DNA of 64,000 bases from Anniella stebbinsi (taxonomy: Eukaryota > Chordata > Lepidosauria > Squamata > Anniellidae). A program made the translations under genes and the position numbers. Where the stretch lies: assembly GCA_029215795.1 (NCBI GenBank), contig JARDYH010000003.1:16470001-16534000 (forward strand). The letters run 5' to 3'. Shown piece after piece: positions 34,913-45,251 of this stretch; the first letter of the stretch is position 1, and every line of letters begins with the position of its first letter. The notes below the pieces were generated by a model. It saw nothing but the letters and a program-made list of their open reading frames with translations. It did not search any database and was not told where the DNA came from.

Positions 34913-35231
34913 TAGGCTGACCATATGAAAAGGAGGACAGGGCTCATGTAACTTTAACAGTTGTAGAGAAAAGGGAATTTCAGCCGGCATCATTTGTATG
35001 CAATTCGTACCTGGTGAAATTCCCTCTTCATTACGACAGTTAAAGCTGCAGGGCCCTGCCCTCTTGTGTATCTGGTCACTCTAATATAGTGCCTGCAACT
35101 TTAATTGTTGTGATCAAGAGAGGATTTCACCAGGTACGAATTGCATACAAATGAGGCCTGCTGAAATTCCCTCTTCTCTGCAACTGTTAAAGATACAGGA
35201 GCCCTGTCCTCCTTTCCACATGGTCAGCTTA
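34913..35231. mobile_element. 319-bp palindromic hAT MITE with perfect TSD
   Basis: Termini TAGGCTGACCATATG and ...GGTCAGCTTA. Perfect 8-bp TSD ACAATAGC at 34905-34912 and 35232-35239. Arms complementary around about 35075. Confidence 0.93.
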
Positions 35232-35335
35232 ACAATAGCGGTGAAAATGAGAAGCAGTAGATGCCATGGCCTACTTGCTCCCTGGCTCTCTGCTTGTCAA
35301 GCAAGCAACTGCTAACCAAGAGAAGAAAGACAATG

Positions 35336-35559
35336 GCTGCATTCAGACAACACAATAGTCAATGATGGGGTAATAATCAACTTTACAGTTGTTCATCTAG
35401 GGGGTACTCCCCAAACAACATGGTAATAAGTAATCAACCGTGGCCTGGATTAGGATCAGCGCTGAGTTGACTATGGCAGCATTCGGACGACACGATAGTC
35501 AATACAACTGACGATTGTTCCCCCCCCCCAGTTGATTATTGTGTTGTCTGAATGCAGCC
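35336..35559. mobile_element. 224-bp MITE, TTCAGACAACAC family, 3-bp TSD
   Basis: Termini GGCTGCATTCAGACAACAC and inverse, flanked by AAT (35333-35335 and 35560-35562). Same length as 17403-17626, with the same internal second terminus (GGCAGCATTCGGACGACAC). Confidence 0.85.
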
Positions 35560-35767
35560 AATGAGAAGCAAGAGCAGCTAGTGACTATGATGGCGAGAAG
35601 GTAGAGTCACTGATGGAGACCCATTGCCAAGGCCCCACAAAAAACTTGAGCCAACACTGGGTGCATTTCATGATTTGACACACTCCTGTGGTATCTTTTT
35701 ATACTTGGGCAGGGATTTATTTATTGGTGTATTTGTTTGTTTAAGAAAAGTATTAGTGCTTTTCCGT

Positions 35768-36088
35768 TAGGGTGACCAAATGGAAAGGAGGAATGGGGCT
35801 GCTGTATCTTTAACAGTTGAATAGAAAGGGGAATTTCAGCAGGGGTCATTTGTATGCATGCAGCACCTGGAGAAATTCCCTTTTCATCACAACAGTTAAA
35901 GTTGCAGGAGCCCTGCCCTCTTTTGTATCTGGTCACTCTAGTATAGCTCCTGCAGCTTTAACTGTTGTGACGAAGAGGGAATTTCACCAGGTGCTGCATG
36001 CATAACAATGACACCAGCTGAAATTCCCCTTTCTATACAACTGTTAAATATGCAGGAGCCCTGTCCTCCTTTCCATATGGCCACCCTA
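35768..36088. mobile_element. Palindromic hAT MITE, 321 bp
   Basis: TAGGGTGACCAAATGG ... CCATATGGCCACCCTA with complementary arms. The flanks do not match, so no TSD is visible. Confidence 0.85.
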
Positions 36089-36103
36089 GTGTTGTCCGTA
36101 TGT

Positions 36104-36215
36104 TAGAGCAGGGATGGGCAGAAAGGTTTGGACTTCAACTCCTAGTATTCCTGACTGGTGGCTATGCTGACAGGGACTTTTGAAAGTTGACGTCCCAAAC
36201 ATCTGCAGGATCAAC
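36104..36215. repeat. Palindromic CAGGGATGGGCAGAA repeat
   Basis: GCAGGGATGGGCAGAAAGG, GGACTTCAACTCCTAGTATT, GGCTATGCTGACAGGGA; family of 51361-51492. Confidence 0.5.
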
Positions 36216-36234
36216 CTTCTGTGTGGTGTGAAGA

Positions 36235-37178
36235 AAGAAGATAGAAAGACATTTTCTCTCTTTCTCTCATAATACTAAAACCCGAGCTCATCCCATGAAG
36301 CTGATGGGTGGGAGATTCAGGACAGATATAAGGAAGGACTTCTTCACACGGCGCATACCTGAACTGTGGAATTTGCTACCATAAGATGTGGTGATGGCCA
36401 CCAATTTGGATAGCTTGAAAGGGGGAGTAGACAAATTCATGGATGCAAAGGCTATCCATGGCAAGTAATCATGATGGCCATATATGACCTCCAGTGTCGG
36501 AGCTAGTATGCCTTTGAACACCAGTTGCTTGGGAACATGAGCGAGTGGGTGCTATTGCACTCATGGGCTCAGTTCAGACGACACAATAATCAACCGAGGG
36601 GGGAAGCGGCAACCGTCAGTTGTGTTGCTTATTGTGTCGTGTGGGAGGCAACACACAACGCACACACAACTGATGGTATGCTATTTTGGGCAATTACACA
36701 ATGGAGAAAAACAACGGGCTGCTCAGTTGTTTATCCCAAAATCCGTTGCTTAAAGTGTTGTGTGTCGGGAACCCCCCTCTCTCCGTGTACTATTCCACAC
36801 GGTCATAGAGTTCGCTGGCAGGAGCAGCCGACCCCCCCCCGCCACTCCTACACAGCTGGCACAGATTGCGGTGCATAATGGGATACGGCCGGAGGACTGG
36901 GGGAGGGGGGAGGGAGGAGACGCAGCAGCCCAGAAGAACGCAGGGACTTTCAGCCACGTGACGGGGAGGGGCAACATGTCGTGTGGCACACACCGGCAAA
37001 ATAATGCACAATGAGTGTGTTACTAACCCTTCCATTGTCTAAAGTGTCATCCGAACACACCCATGCTCTGCTTTGCTTGTGGATTTCCTGTGGCATCCTG
37101 ATTGGCCACTGTGTGAACAGAATGCTGGACTACATAAACCTTTGGTCTAATCCAGCTTGGCTCTTCTTATGCCCATCC
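36235..37178 (+). mobile_element. CR1-like LINE 3' end, interrupted
   Basis: Two halves (36235-36564 and 37062-37178) match the 10385-10902 repeat: AGGAAGGACTTCTTCACACG, GGTGATGGCCACCAATTTGG, then GATTGGCCACTGTGTGAACA and GGCTCTTCTTATG. A 497-bp MITE sits between them. Confidence 0.8.
36565..37061. mobile_element. 497-bp MITE, TTCAGACGACAC family, TSD CAT
   Basis: Left GGGCTCAGTTCAGACGACAC; right inverts to GGTGTGTTCGGATGACAC. 3-bp TSD CAT (36562-36564 and 37062-37064). Inserted in the CR1 3' end. Longer than the 224-bp relatives, with a GC-rich core. Confidence 0.8.
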
Positions 37179-37617
37179 CTGTGTTAGACCCGATTTTTTA
37201 AATTATTTTTTTTTAAAGAACAGAAAATCAGGCAATCGCAGCCCTGGACAAACCTGTTTGACATTCCATCCAATGGGGCTCTTAAAGAGCCAGGTAGTTC
37301 AGGCTACTTGGGAACTGGTGAAGGTTGCCTTTAGTATGAGCTGGGGCAGTAAAGGTGGATTCTCCTTGAATAGCAATATCATCTCAATTAGGGAACGGGG
37401 GTGGGGTGGGGATAGGATCGTGCTTCTGAAATCGGAGTTTCTTCGTAGATCCAGCTGGCCTGTGTTAAAATTTAACTGTTGCTTAAGATTCCATTTCTTA
37501 ATTAGAGATAAAACTTTAAAACAGCCCAGCTGTCATCAAAGTTCAACAGCTGGTATGGAAGTGAGACGGAGGTGAGGCTAATGCAAAGGGGTCCTTGGGG
37601 GAAGGGCTTTAAGGCAG
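37179..37617. other. No recognisable gene
   Basis: No coding or repeat family recognised. Confidence 0.35.
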
Positions 37618-37795
37618 GGGCCATAGCTCAGGGTGATAGAGCACCTGCTTTGTATGCAGAAGAACGTGGGTTCGATCCCCGGCTTCTCCAGGTGGGGCTT
37701 CTCTAGGTGGGATGAGTGAAAGTATCCTGCCATTGCTGCCAGTCAGTGTCGACAATACTGGGCTAGATGAACCAAGGGCCTGACTCCTATGGAAG
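37618..37795 (+). mobile_element. tRNA-derived SINE
   Basis: Pol III A box region CATAGCTCAGGGTGATAGAG and B box GGTTCGATCCC (37669-37679), then CCGGCTTCTCCAGGTGGGGC, CTGCCAGTCAGTGTCGACAA and TGGGCTAGATGAACCAA. Best-preserved copy in the window. The lack of a paired acceptor stem and the continuing body rule out a tRNA gene. Confidence 0.85.
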
Positions 37796-37933
37796 CAGAA
37801 AAGGGGGAAGCGCTATGGACAGGGCTGAGCGGTTCCCCTGAAGTAGCTAGTTTGCTACACTGTTCTTAAGACATGTTCAGTGCTCTGTTCGTATGCTGGA
37901 TGGAAACAGTCAGGATGAGATATGAGCTGGGTC

Positions 37934-38032
37934 TTCCCCTGGTGCCCTCCTAATGTTTTGGACTACAAACCCCATCATTCCTGACCATAGGCCATGCTGC
38001 TTGGGGCTGATGGGGGTTGAAGTCCAAAACAA
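37934..38032. repeat. Palindromic repeat (GTTTTGGACTACAAAC)
   Basis: TGTTTTGGACTACAAACCCC and its inverse GGGGGTTGAAGTCCAAAACA around GGCCATGCTGCTTGGGGC. Common palindromic hAT-like repeat type. Confidence 0.6.
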
Positions 38033-38158
38033 GGCTAGAGAAGAGCTTGAAAAGACACGCCGCAACAGAAAGGTCCCTACCAAAGGGCACTCTGCAAACC
38101 TGGCACAAAGATATGTTAAAGTGACAGGCTCTGTATACAATTACAGCTCCATCAACAG

Positions 38159-40209
38159 TAGGGATGTGCACTGGATCGGACCCGATCCACGATCCGAGTC
38201 CGGTCCAGTGGGAAATCGGATAAATTATCCGATTTCCGATCCCGCAGCTGGATCGGCCGATCCAATCCGAACCGGTCCGAAAAAGCTCCGAACCGGTTCG
38301 GCGGATCGGCGGATCGGCGGGCGCCCACTGGCGCCCACCGCCGCTTCCATTGGCGGGCGCCAGCGGGCGCCCGCCGATGAAAGTGGACAGCGGGGGGGGG
38401 GGAGGAGGGGGGCACTTACCTTCTCGGCCCGGTGGCTCCCGTCCGGCGCCGGAGCCTACTACTACTAGCAGGCTCCGCGGCCTGCTCTAGGGTGGCGCGC
38501 CGGGTGATGTCATCACCCGGCGCGCTACTCTAGAGCAGGCCGCGGAGCCTGCTGGTAGTAGTAGGCGCCGGCGCCGGACGGGAGCCACCGGGCCGGGAAG
38601 GTAAGGAGGGGGTGCGTGGAGGGGAGGAGGGGGCGCGCGGAGGGGGGAGGGGGGCCCTTACCTTTCCGGCCCGGCGGCTCCCGTCCGGCGCCGGCGCCTA
38701 CTATTCCCAGCAGGCTCCGCGGCCTGCTCTAGGATGGCGCGCCGGGTGATGTCATCACCCGGCGCGCTACTCTAGAGCAGGCCGCGGAGCCTGCTGGAAG
38801 TAGTAGGCGCCGGCGCCGGACGGGAGCCGCCGGGCCGGAAAGGTAAGGAGGGGGTGCGTGGAGGGGAGGAGGGGGCGCGCGGAGGGGGGAGGGGGGCCCT
38901 TACCTTTCCGGCCCGGCGGCTCCCGTCCGGCGCCGGCGCCTACTATTCCCAGCAGGCTCCGCGGCCTGCTCTAGGATGGCGCGCCGGGTGATGTCATCAC
39001 CCGGCGCGCTACTCTAGAGCAGGCCGCGGAGCCTGCTGGAAGTAGTAGGCGCCGGCGCCGGACGGGAGCCACCGGGCCGGAAAGGTAAGGAGGGGGTGCG
39101 TGGAGGGGAGGAGGGGGCGCGCGGAGGGGGGAGGGGGGCCCTTACCTTTCCGGCCCGGCGGCTCCCGTCCGGCGCCGGCGCCTACTACTCCCAGCAGGCT
39201 CCGCGGCCTGCTCTAGGATGGCGCGCCGGGTGATGTCATCACCCGGCGCGCCACTCTAGAGCAGGCCGCGGAGCCTGCTGGAAGTAGTAGGCGCCGGCGC
39301 CGGACGGGAGCCGCCGGGCCGGAAAGGTAAGGAGGGGGTGCGTGGAGGGGAGGAGGGGGCGCGCGGAGGGGGGAGGGGGGCCCTTACCTTTCCGGCCCGG
39401 CGGCTCCCGTCCGGCGCCGGCGCCTACTACTCCCAGCAGGCTCCGCGGCCTGCTCTAGGATGGCGCGCCGGGTGATGTCATCACCCGGCGCGCTACTCTA
39501 GAGCAGGCCGCGGAGCCTGCTGGAAGTAGTAGGCGCCGGCGCCGGACGGGAGCCGCCGGGCCGGAAAGGTAAGGAGGGGGTGCGTGGAGGGGAGGAGGGG
39601 GCGCGCGGAGGGGGGAGGGGGGAGGGGGGCCCTTACCTGCCCGGCCCGGCGGCTCCCGTCCGGCGCCGGCGCCTACTACTACCAGCAGGCTCCGCGGCCT
39701 GCTCCAGGGTGGCGCGCCGGGTGATGTCATCACCCGGCGCGCTACTTGAGAGTAGGCCGCGGAGCCCGCTGGTAGTAGCCGCCGGCGCCGGACGTGCCGA
39801 GAAGGTAAGTGGCGGGGAAGGGGGCTTACCCCCCCCCCGGAGCCGTCCGCTTCTATCCGCTGGCGCCCGCGGGCGCCAGCGGATGGAAGCAGGCGGCCCC
39901 AGGGGGGGTAGGGAGCGCGGGGGAGGGGGTTTACCTGCCGGGGCCGTCCACAGCGGACGGCCCCGGGGGGGGGAGGGAGTTAGGCCCCCCCTTACCCACC
40001 CGCCGCCATTTTTTCCTCATAGACTTGCATTGCAATGCAAGTCTATGGGGAAAAAAATGGCGGCCGATCCAAAAATGTACGATTTTTGGGTCGGGATCGG
40101 ACTCGATCCGGTCCGGGGGGCCTCCGATTTTGTCCGAACCGGTCCGGGACAAAATTGGAGGTCCCGATCCGGGTCCCGATCCGATCCGGGGGGTCCGTGC
40201 ACACCCCTA
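38159..40209. mobile_element. Palindromic hAT element C with six tandem palindromes
   Basis: 2051 bp; left TAGGGATGTGCACTGGATCG, right inverts to TAGGGGTGTGCACGGACC. Perfect 8-bp TSD ATCAACAG at 38151-38158 and 40210-40217. Subterminal GATCGGATCC/CCGATCCG arrays. The middle (about 38400-39830) is six CpG-rich palindromic units centred on TGATGTCATCA at 38505, 38747, 38989, 39231, 39473 and 39722 (period 242, 242, 242, 242, 249). Near the right end is a CATAGACTTGCATTGCAATG hairpin followed by AAAATGGCGGCCG (40010-40068). Non-autonomous; the long frames inside are repeat by-products. Confidence 0.93.
38400..39830. repeat. Tandem array of 242-bp palindromic units
   Basis: Each unit pairs CTCCCGTCCGGCGCCGGCGC and GCAGGCTCCGCGGCCTGCTC with their inverses around GGGTGATGTCATCACCC. 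GGAAAGGTAAGGAGG lies on one side and its inverse on the other, so a GTAAG donor-like motif occurs on both strands of each unit. Units are nearly identical. Confidence 0.9.
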
Positions 40210-41427
40210 ATCAACAGGCACTCACCTGGTTGGTTGCTTGCTTTCCACCCACTCACTTTTCCCAGAGAAAAGTCCCCCGCTATTGGCAGTGCTGGGACAG
40301 CAATTCTGATTGGGGTTATTGGAGTGAGATGGGGGGGGGGCTTTTCTCCAGCACTAGGCGGGGAAATCTGTTCTTATCTCCAACCAGTGATTGGAGAGAT
40401 CTTTTTAAAGGTGTTTAAACTTAAAATAGACTGCTCTTTAAATATCTTTAAAACGTAAAGGCATTTAAAGATCAGGGTATTTAAATCGGCCATGAAATGG
40501 GAGGCTTGCGTTTTAAATGTCCAGGTTTTCCTCTGTATTGTATTCTGTGGTTTTCTTCTGTGTATAGAATGGAGTTGTACTTTGTATGCCAAATTGATCA
40601 GAATTGTATTTGTGCGTGTGCTTGGATGTGCATGTAACATGCCACCTGGACAGGCATGCTTCCTGGAGATGGCACCTGTTAACTTTCTGCCACATTCTTG
40701 ACCAGAGGGAGTTTCCTTGCACCTACATAAAGCAACTGCTAAACTGGACCACAGCAAAGTCATAGTCCCAGCCCCACTGGCAGAGAAACAGATGGTTTGA
40801 GATGTACATTTCCTTTCCTGGAGGTGAAAAAGGGCTCAGGTGAGCTTCACCAGCAAACAAAGATGCAAAAATTCATTGTAGACACTGCGGGCTAAATTAA
40901 AACAAATGGGACTGTGATCTGCTGCAAAATCAGTGCAGGCCAGCAAAGAGAAGCGCACGGTGCAAGCCTTATATTTTCATTTTATTTTCTATTTGACTAT
41001 TTATTTATCCAATTTTTCCTTGCAGGACAATAGGAAGAAGGGTGGAGGAAACCATAGGGGGAGGAATGAAGGTGGTGGGCAGGAGAGAAGGGTTTGCTGC
41101 TTGTATTGGATTAGAAAATGTGAAAAATGTAATAATCTGTTAACATCAACAATAACAAAAACAACAACAACAACAACATGCACGGTACTGCGTTGCACAG
41201 TATAAATCAACACAACCACCAGAATGGCCAAGATAGCGGCTGTGCATCCAAATGATCTGTCTTGCTCAGTCTACACAGGCTGCAAGAGAAACAGTTTCAA
41301 TCCATAACAATACAACAACAACGTTGTTGTGTTGTTATTTTTATTTATTTATTTGTTACATATATATACCGCCCCATAGCCAAAGTTCTCTGGGCAGTTT
41401 ACAAAAATTATGTTCTTGAGAGCCAGT
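40210..41427. other. No recognisable gene
   Basis: Contains an (AAC)n-like run (about 41155-41178) and at 41341-41410 a TATACCGCCCCATAGCC/TGGGCAGTTTACAAAAATTA repeat fragment also seen at 49405-49460. No exon recognised. Confidence 0.35.
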
Positions 41428-41668
41428 GTAGTGTAGTGTAGTGGTTAGTCTTGAACTGTGACTGGGGAGATCTGTGTTCCAGCCCCCTCTTGGCCAAGAA
41501 GTTCACTGTGACACTTTGGGCCACTCACTGACTCTCAGCCTAATCTACCTCACAGGGTTGTTGTGAGGATAAAATGGGGAGAAGAGAGACTATGTAATCC
41601 ACCATGAGTTCCTTGCAAGAGGAAAAAAGGTGGGATATAAATGTATTAAATAAAAAATAAATGAAATC
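41428..41668 (+). mobile_element. MIR-like tRNA-derived SINE
   Basis: GAGCCAGTGTAGTGTAGTG, GTGTTCCAGCCCCCTC, TTTGGGCCACTCACTGACTC, CCTACCTCACAGGG-like AATCTACCTCACAGGGTTGT, TGTGAGGATAAAATGGGGAG and an A/T-rich tail. Confidence 0.8.
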
Positions 41669-41740
41669 CCCCCACTTCTTTTACTAAGTTTGTTAAAGCC
41701 AATCCCCCTAAAATAAATAAAATAAATAATAATAAATATA

Positions 41741-41826
41741 TACAAATGACACCTGCTGAAATCCCCTTTTCTATGCAACTGTTAAAGATACAGGAGCCCT
41801 GTCCTCCTTTTCATATGGTCACCCTA
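41741..41826. mobile_element. Right-end fragment of palindromic hAT MITE
   Basis: ACAAATGACACCTGCTGAAA then ACAGGAGCCCTGTCCTCC and CATATGGTCACCCTA. Confidence 0.8.
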
Positions 41827-42149
41827 CTGGATGGCCAGTTCTGGAATAGACTTCATATTTTGTGGAATGCAGAGTGATGGATTTCTCATATTGTGGAATG
41901 CAGAGCGATGGATTTCTCATATTGTGGAATGCAGAGTGATGGATTTCTTGCATTCTCTGTTCAGTGAGATCACTCAGGGTGGAGTGGTGGTTGTGTCTCT
42001 GCATAGGGTGACCAGACGCCTGGATTTGTCCGGACATGCCTGGGAAATGGGGAGCAAATCCGCATCCGGGCGGAAAAACCGTTTTGGGGGGCCAAATCCG
42101 GAAATTTAGCCCCCCAAAACGGTGACCAGATTAGAAAGGGAGCTAGAGT

Positions 42150-42245
42150 GCAGTGAAGACTGGAGGCTCTGATGTCAGTGACGTGGGGAATCCACTGCAG
42201 GTGTCAGAACCCTAAAGGACCATTTCAAGGTGCTTCTCTCTCATT
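42150..42245. repeat. Left-arm fragment of CAGTGGAGG MITE
   Basis: GACTGGAGGCTCTGATGTCA and GGGAATCCACTGCAGGTGTC with a decayed arm. A related fragment lies at 46260-46360. Confidence 0.5.
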
Positions 42246-42415
42246 CTAAAAGACTGTAATGCCTCCCCTAAGGCTTAGGCAGGATCTACACTACTGCTTT
42301 AAAACGGTTTAAAATGGTTTATAACAGTAGTGACAACTAGGGATGTGTATCTTATTCCTATGTCCGATAACGAACCGATAAGGTCATTATCAGACATCCG
42401 ATTAATGATAATGAT

Positions 42416-45251
42416 TAGGGGTGTGCATCGGATCGGATCCGATCCACGATCCGAATCCGATCCGACCCAAAATCGGGAAAATCCGATCCGATCCGATCCG
42501 ATCCGGCCAACCTCCGATCCGATCCGATCCGATGAGGTCCGATCCGGATCGGACGCCATTTTGAATGCTTTTTCCCATAGCCAAGTATTGTTTTACAAAA
42601 ACGCCTATAACTTTTTCATTTTTAAAGATAGAAGGATGAAACTTGGGCACATTGTAGACTGGTTAGGGGTAGTTATCTGTGAGAAATTTCAGAAAGATTG
42701 GTGCATGCATTTTGTGGCAATTAATTTTTTAATAAATACCCAGGAATGCCTATAACTTTGTCATTTTTAAAGTTACACACATGACACTTTGCCACATTGT
42801 AGGGGGTACCTTGGGACCTATGTGTGTAAAATTTCAGAAACGTAGGTGCTTGTCTTGTGTGGCAATTAATTTTTAGAAAAATGGGTAGTAGTGGGGTAAA
42901 TACAGTTACGCCTCCCATTTTTTTATTTTTGAAGATACAAACAGGAAACTTGGGCACATTACAGGTACCACTTGCCTTGATATGTGTGTGAAATTTCAGA
43001 AACATTGGAGCTTTCCTTGTGTGGCAATTAATTTTTGAAACAATGAGGAAAGAAACACCTATAACTTTGTCATTTTTAAAGTTACACACATGAAACTTTG
43101 CCACATTGTAGGTGGTACCTTGGGACCCATGTGTGTGAAATTTCGGAAACGTAGGTGCTTGCCTTGTGTGGCAATTAATTTTTTAATAAATACCCAGGAA
43201 TGCCTATAACTTTGTCATTTTTAAAGTTATACACATGAAACTTTGCCACATTGTAGGCGGTACCTTGGGACCTATGTGTGTGAAATTTCGGAAACGTAGG
43301 TGCTTGCCTTGTGTGGCAATTAATTTTAGAAAAATGGGTAGTGGTGGGGTAAATACAGTTACGCCTCCCACTTTTTTATTTTTGAAGATACAAACAGGAA
43401 ACATGGGCACATTACAGGTACCACTTGGCTTGATATGTGTGTAAAATTTCAGACAGCTGGGTCCAGGCATGTGGTGGCAAGGTATTTTTGAAACAATGAG
43501 GAAAGAAACGCCTATAACTTTTTTATTTTAAAAGTTAGAAGTCTGAACATTGCTCACTTTGTAGATGGGTTAGGGGTAGATATGTGTCAGAAATTTCAGA
43601 ATTATAGGTCCAGGCATTTGATGGCTATGGAATTTTTAAATTACATGTTTCAAAAAAATTTCTACAGAGGCCAGGTCTTCCCCTCCCGCTTCCCGCGAAG
43701 AAAAGGAAACACTCTCTCGTCTCGATCCCTTTGATCCTTGCTAGTAGTATCCATTACAGGGCTCGTGTTTCCTTTCCTACTTTCACTTTTCAAGCAGAAC
43801 GGCTGAGCCTAGCTGAGTTTTGCAGCCATGCGTGCAAGGAAGGATCACTCTGGTCTCGATCCCTTTGATCCTTGGTAGTATCCATTACAGGGCTCGTGTC
43901 TGCTTTCACTTTGTACTCAAGCAGACACGAGCCCTGTAATGGATACTACCAAGGATCAAAGGGATCGAGACCAGAGTGATCCTTCCTTGCACGCATGGCT
44001 GCAAAACTCAGCTAGGCTCAGCCGTTCTGCTTGAAAAGTGAAAGTAGGAAAGGAAACACGAGCCCTGTAATGGATACTACTAGCAAGGATCAAAGGGATC
44101 GAGACGAGAGAGTGTTTCCTTTTCTTCGCGGGAAGCGGGAGGGGAAGACCTGGCCTCTGTAGAAATTTTTTTGAAACATGTAATTTAAAAATTCCATAGC
44201 CATCAAATGCCTGGACCTATAATTCTGAAATTTCTGACACATATCTACCCCTAACCCATCTACAAAGTGAGCAATGTTCAGACTTCTAACTTTTAAAATA
44301 AAAAAGTTATAGGCGTTTCTTTCCTCATTGTTTCAAAAATACCTTGCCACCACATGCCTGGACCCAGCTGTCTGAAATTTTACACACATATCAAGCCAAG
44401 TGGTACCTGTAATGTGCCCATGTTTCCTGTTTGTATCTTCAAAAATAAAAAAGTGGGAGGCGTAACTGTATTTACCCCACCACTACCCATTTTTCTAAAA
44501 TTAATTGCCACACAAGGCAAGCACCTACGTTTCCGAAATTTCACACACATAGGTCCCAAGGTACCGCCTACAATGTGGCAAAGTTTCATGTGTGTAACTT
44601 TAAAAATGACAAAGTTATAGGTGTTTCTTTCCTCATTGTTTCAAAAATTAATTGCCACATAAGGAAAGCTCCAATGTTTCTGAAATTTCACACACATATC
44701 AAGGCAAGTGGTACCTGTAATGTGCCCAAGTTTCCTGTTTGTATCTTCAAAAATAAAAAAATGGGAGGCGTAACTGTATTTACCCCACTACTACCCATTT
44801 TTCTAAAAATTAATTGCCACACAAGACAAGCACCTACGTTTCTGAAATTTCACACACATAGGTCCCAAGGTACCCCCTACAATGTGGCAAAGTTTCATGT
44901 GTGTAACTTTAAAAATGACAAAGTTATAGGCATTCCTGGGTATTTATTAAAAAATTAATTGCCACAAAATGCATGCACCAATCTTTCTGAAATTTCTCAC
45001 AGATAACTACCCCTAACACGTCTACAATGTACCCAAGTTTCATCCTTCTATCTTTAAAAATGAAAAAGTTATAGGCGTTTTTGTAAAACAATACTTGGCT
45101 ATGGGAAAAAGCATTCAAAATGGCGTCCGATCCGGATCGGACATCTGGTCCGATCCGATCCGACCAGCCTCCGATCCGATCCGATCCGACCCCCCAGGTC
45201 CGATTCCGATCCGCTATCCGATCCGATCCGGGGGGTCAGTGCACATCCCTA
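42416..45251. mobile_element. Element A: 2.8-kb near-perfect foldback hAT element
   Basis: Ends TAGGGGTGTGCATCGG and inverse of TAGGGATGTGCACTGACC. Perfect 8-bp TSD ATAATGAT at 42408-42415 and 45252-45259. Left arm 42416-43905, 13-nt loop 43906-43918, right arm 43919-45251. Arms are nearly identical; the left has one extra ~145-bp repeat unit. From each end inward: GGATCGG/GATCCGATCC array, AAAATGGCG motif, six or seven 144-163-bp units, then a CTTCGCGGGAAGCGGGAGG-type core. No transposase frame. Frames of 127 and 88 codons are mirrored in both arms and are simply the repeat read twice. Confidence 0.96.
42603..43620. repeat. Seven ~145-bp repeat units, left arm of A
   Basis: Units start near 42603, 42749, 42912, 43059, 43203, 43365 and 43511 (spacing 144-163). 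Each begins like CCTATAACTTTGTCATTTTT, then ATGAAACTT.G.CACATTGTA, GTGTGAAATTTC and TTGTGTGGCAATTAATTTTT. The right arm has six of them inverted. Confidence 0.9.

Noticed and set aside
37618..37700. tRNA gene
   Set aside because: A and B boxes are present but no acceptor stem pairing, and the sequence continues into a SINE body with other copies in the window.
39580..40458. 292-codon open frame across the right half of element C
   Set aside because: Runs through GC-rich palindromes and the transposon terminus; composition only (G, R, P rich), no domain.
42721..44958. Repeated frames of 127 and 88 codons mirrored in both arms of element A
   Set aside because: The same repeat read twice because of the palindrome; unit spacing (144-163 bp) does not preserve frame and no start context or domain exists.
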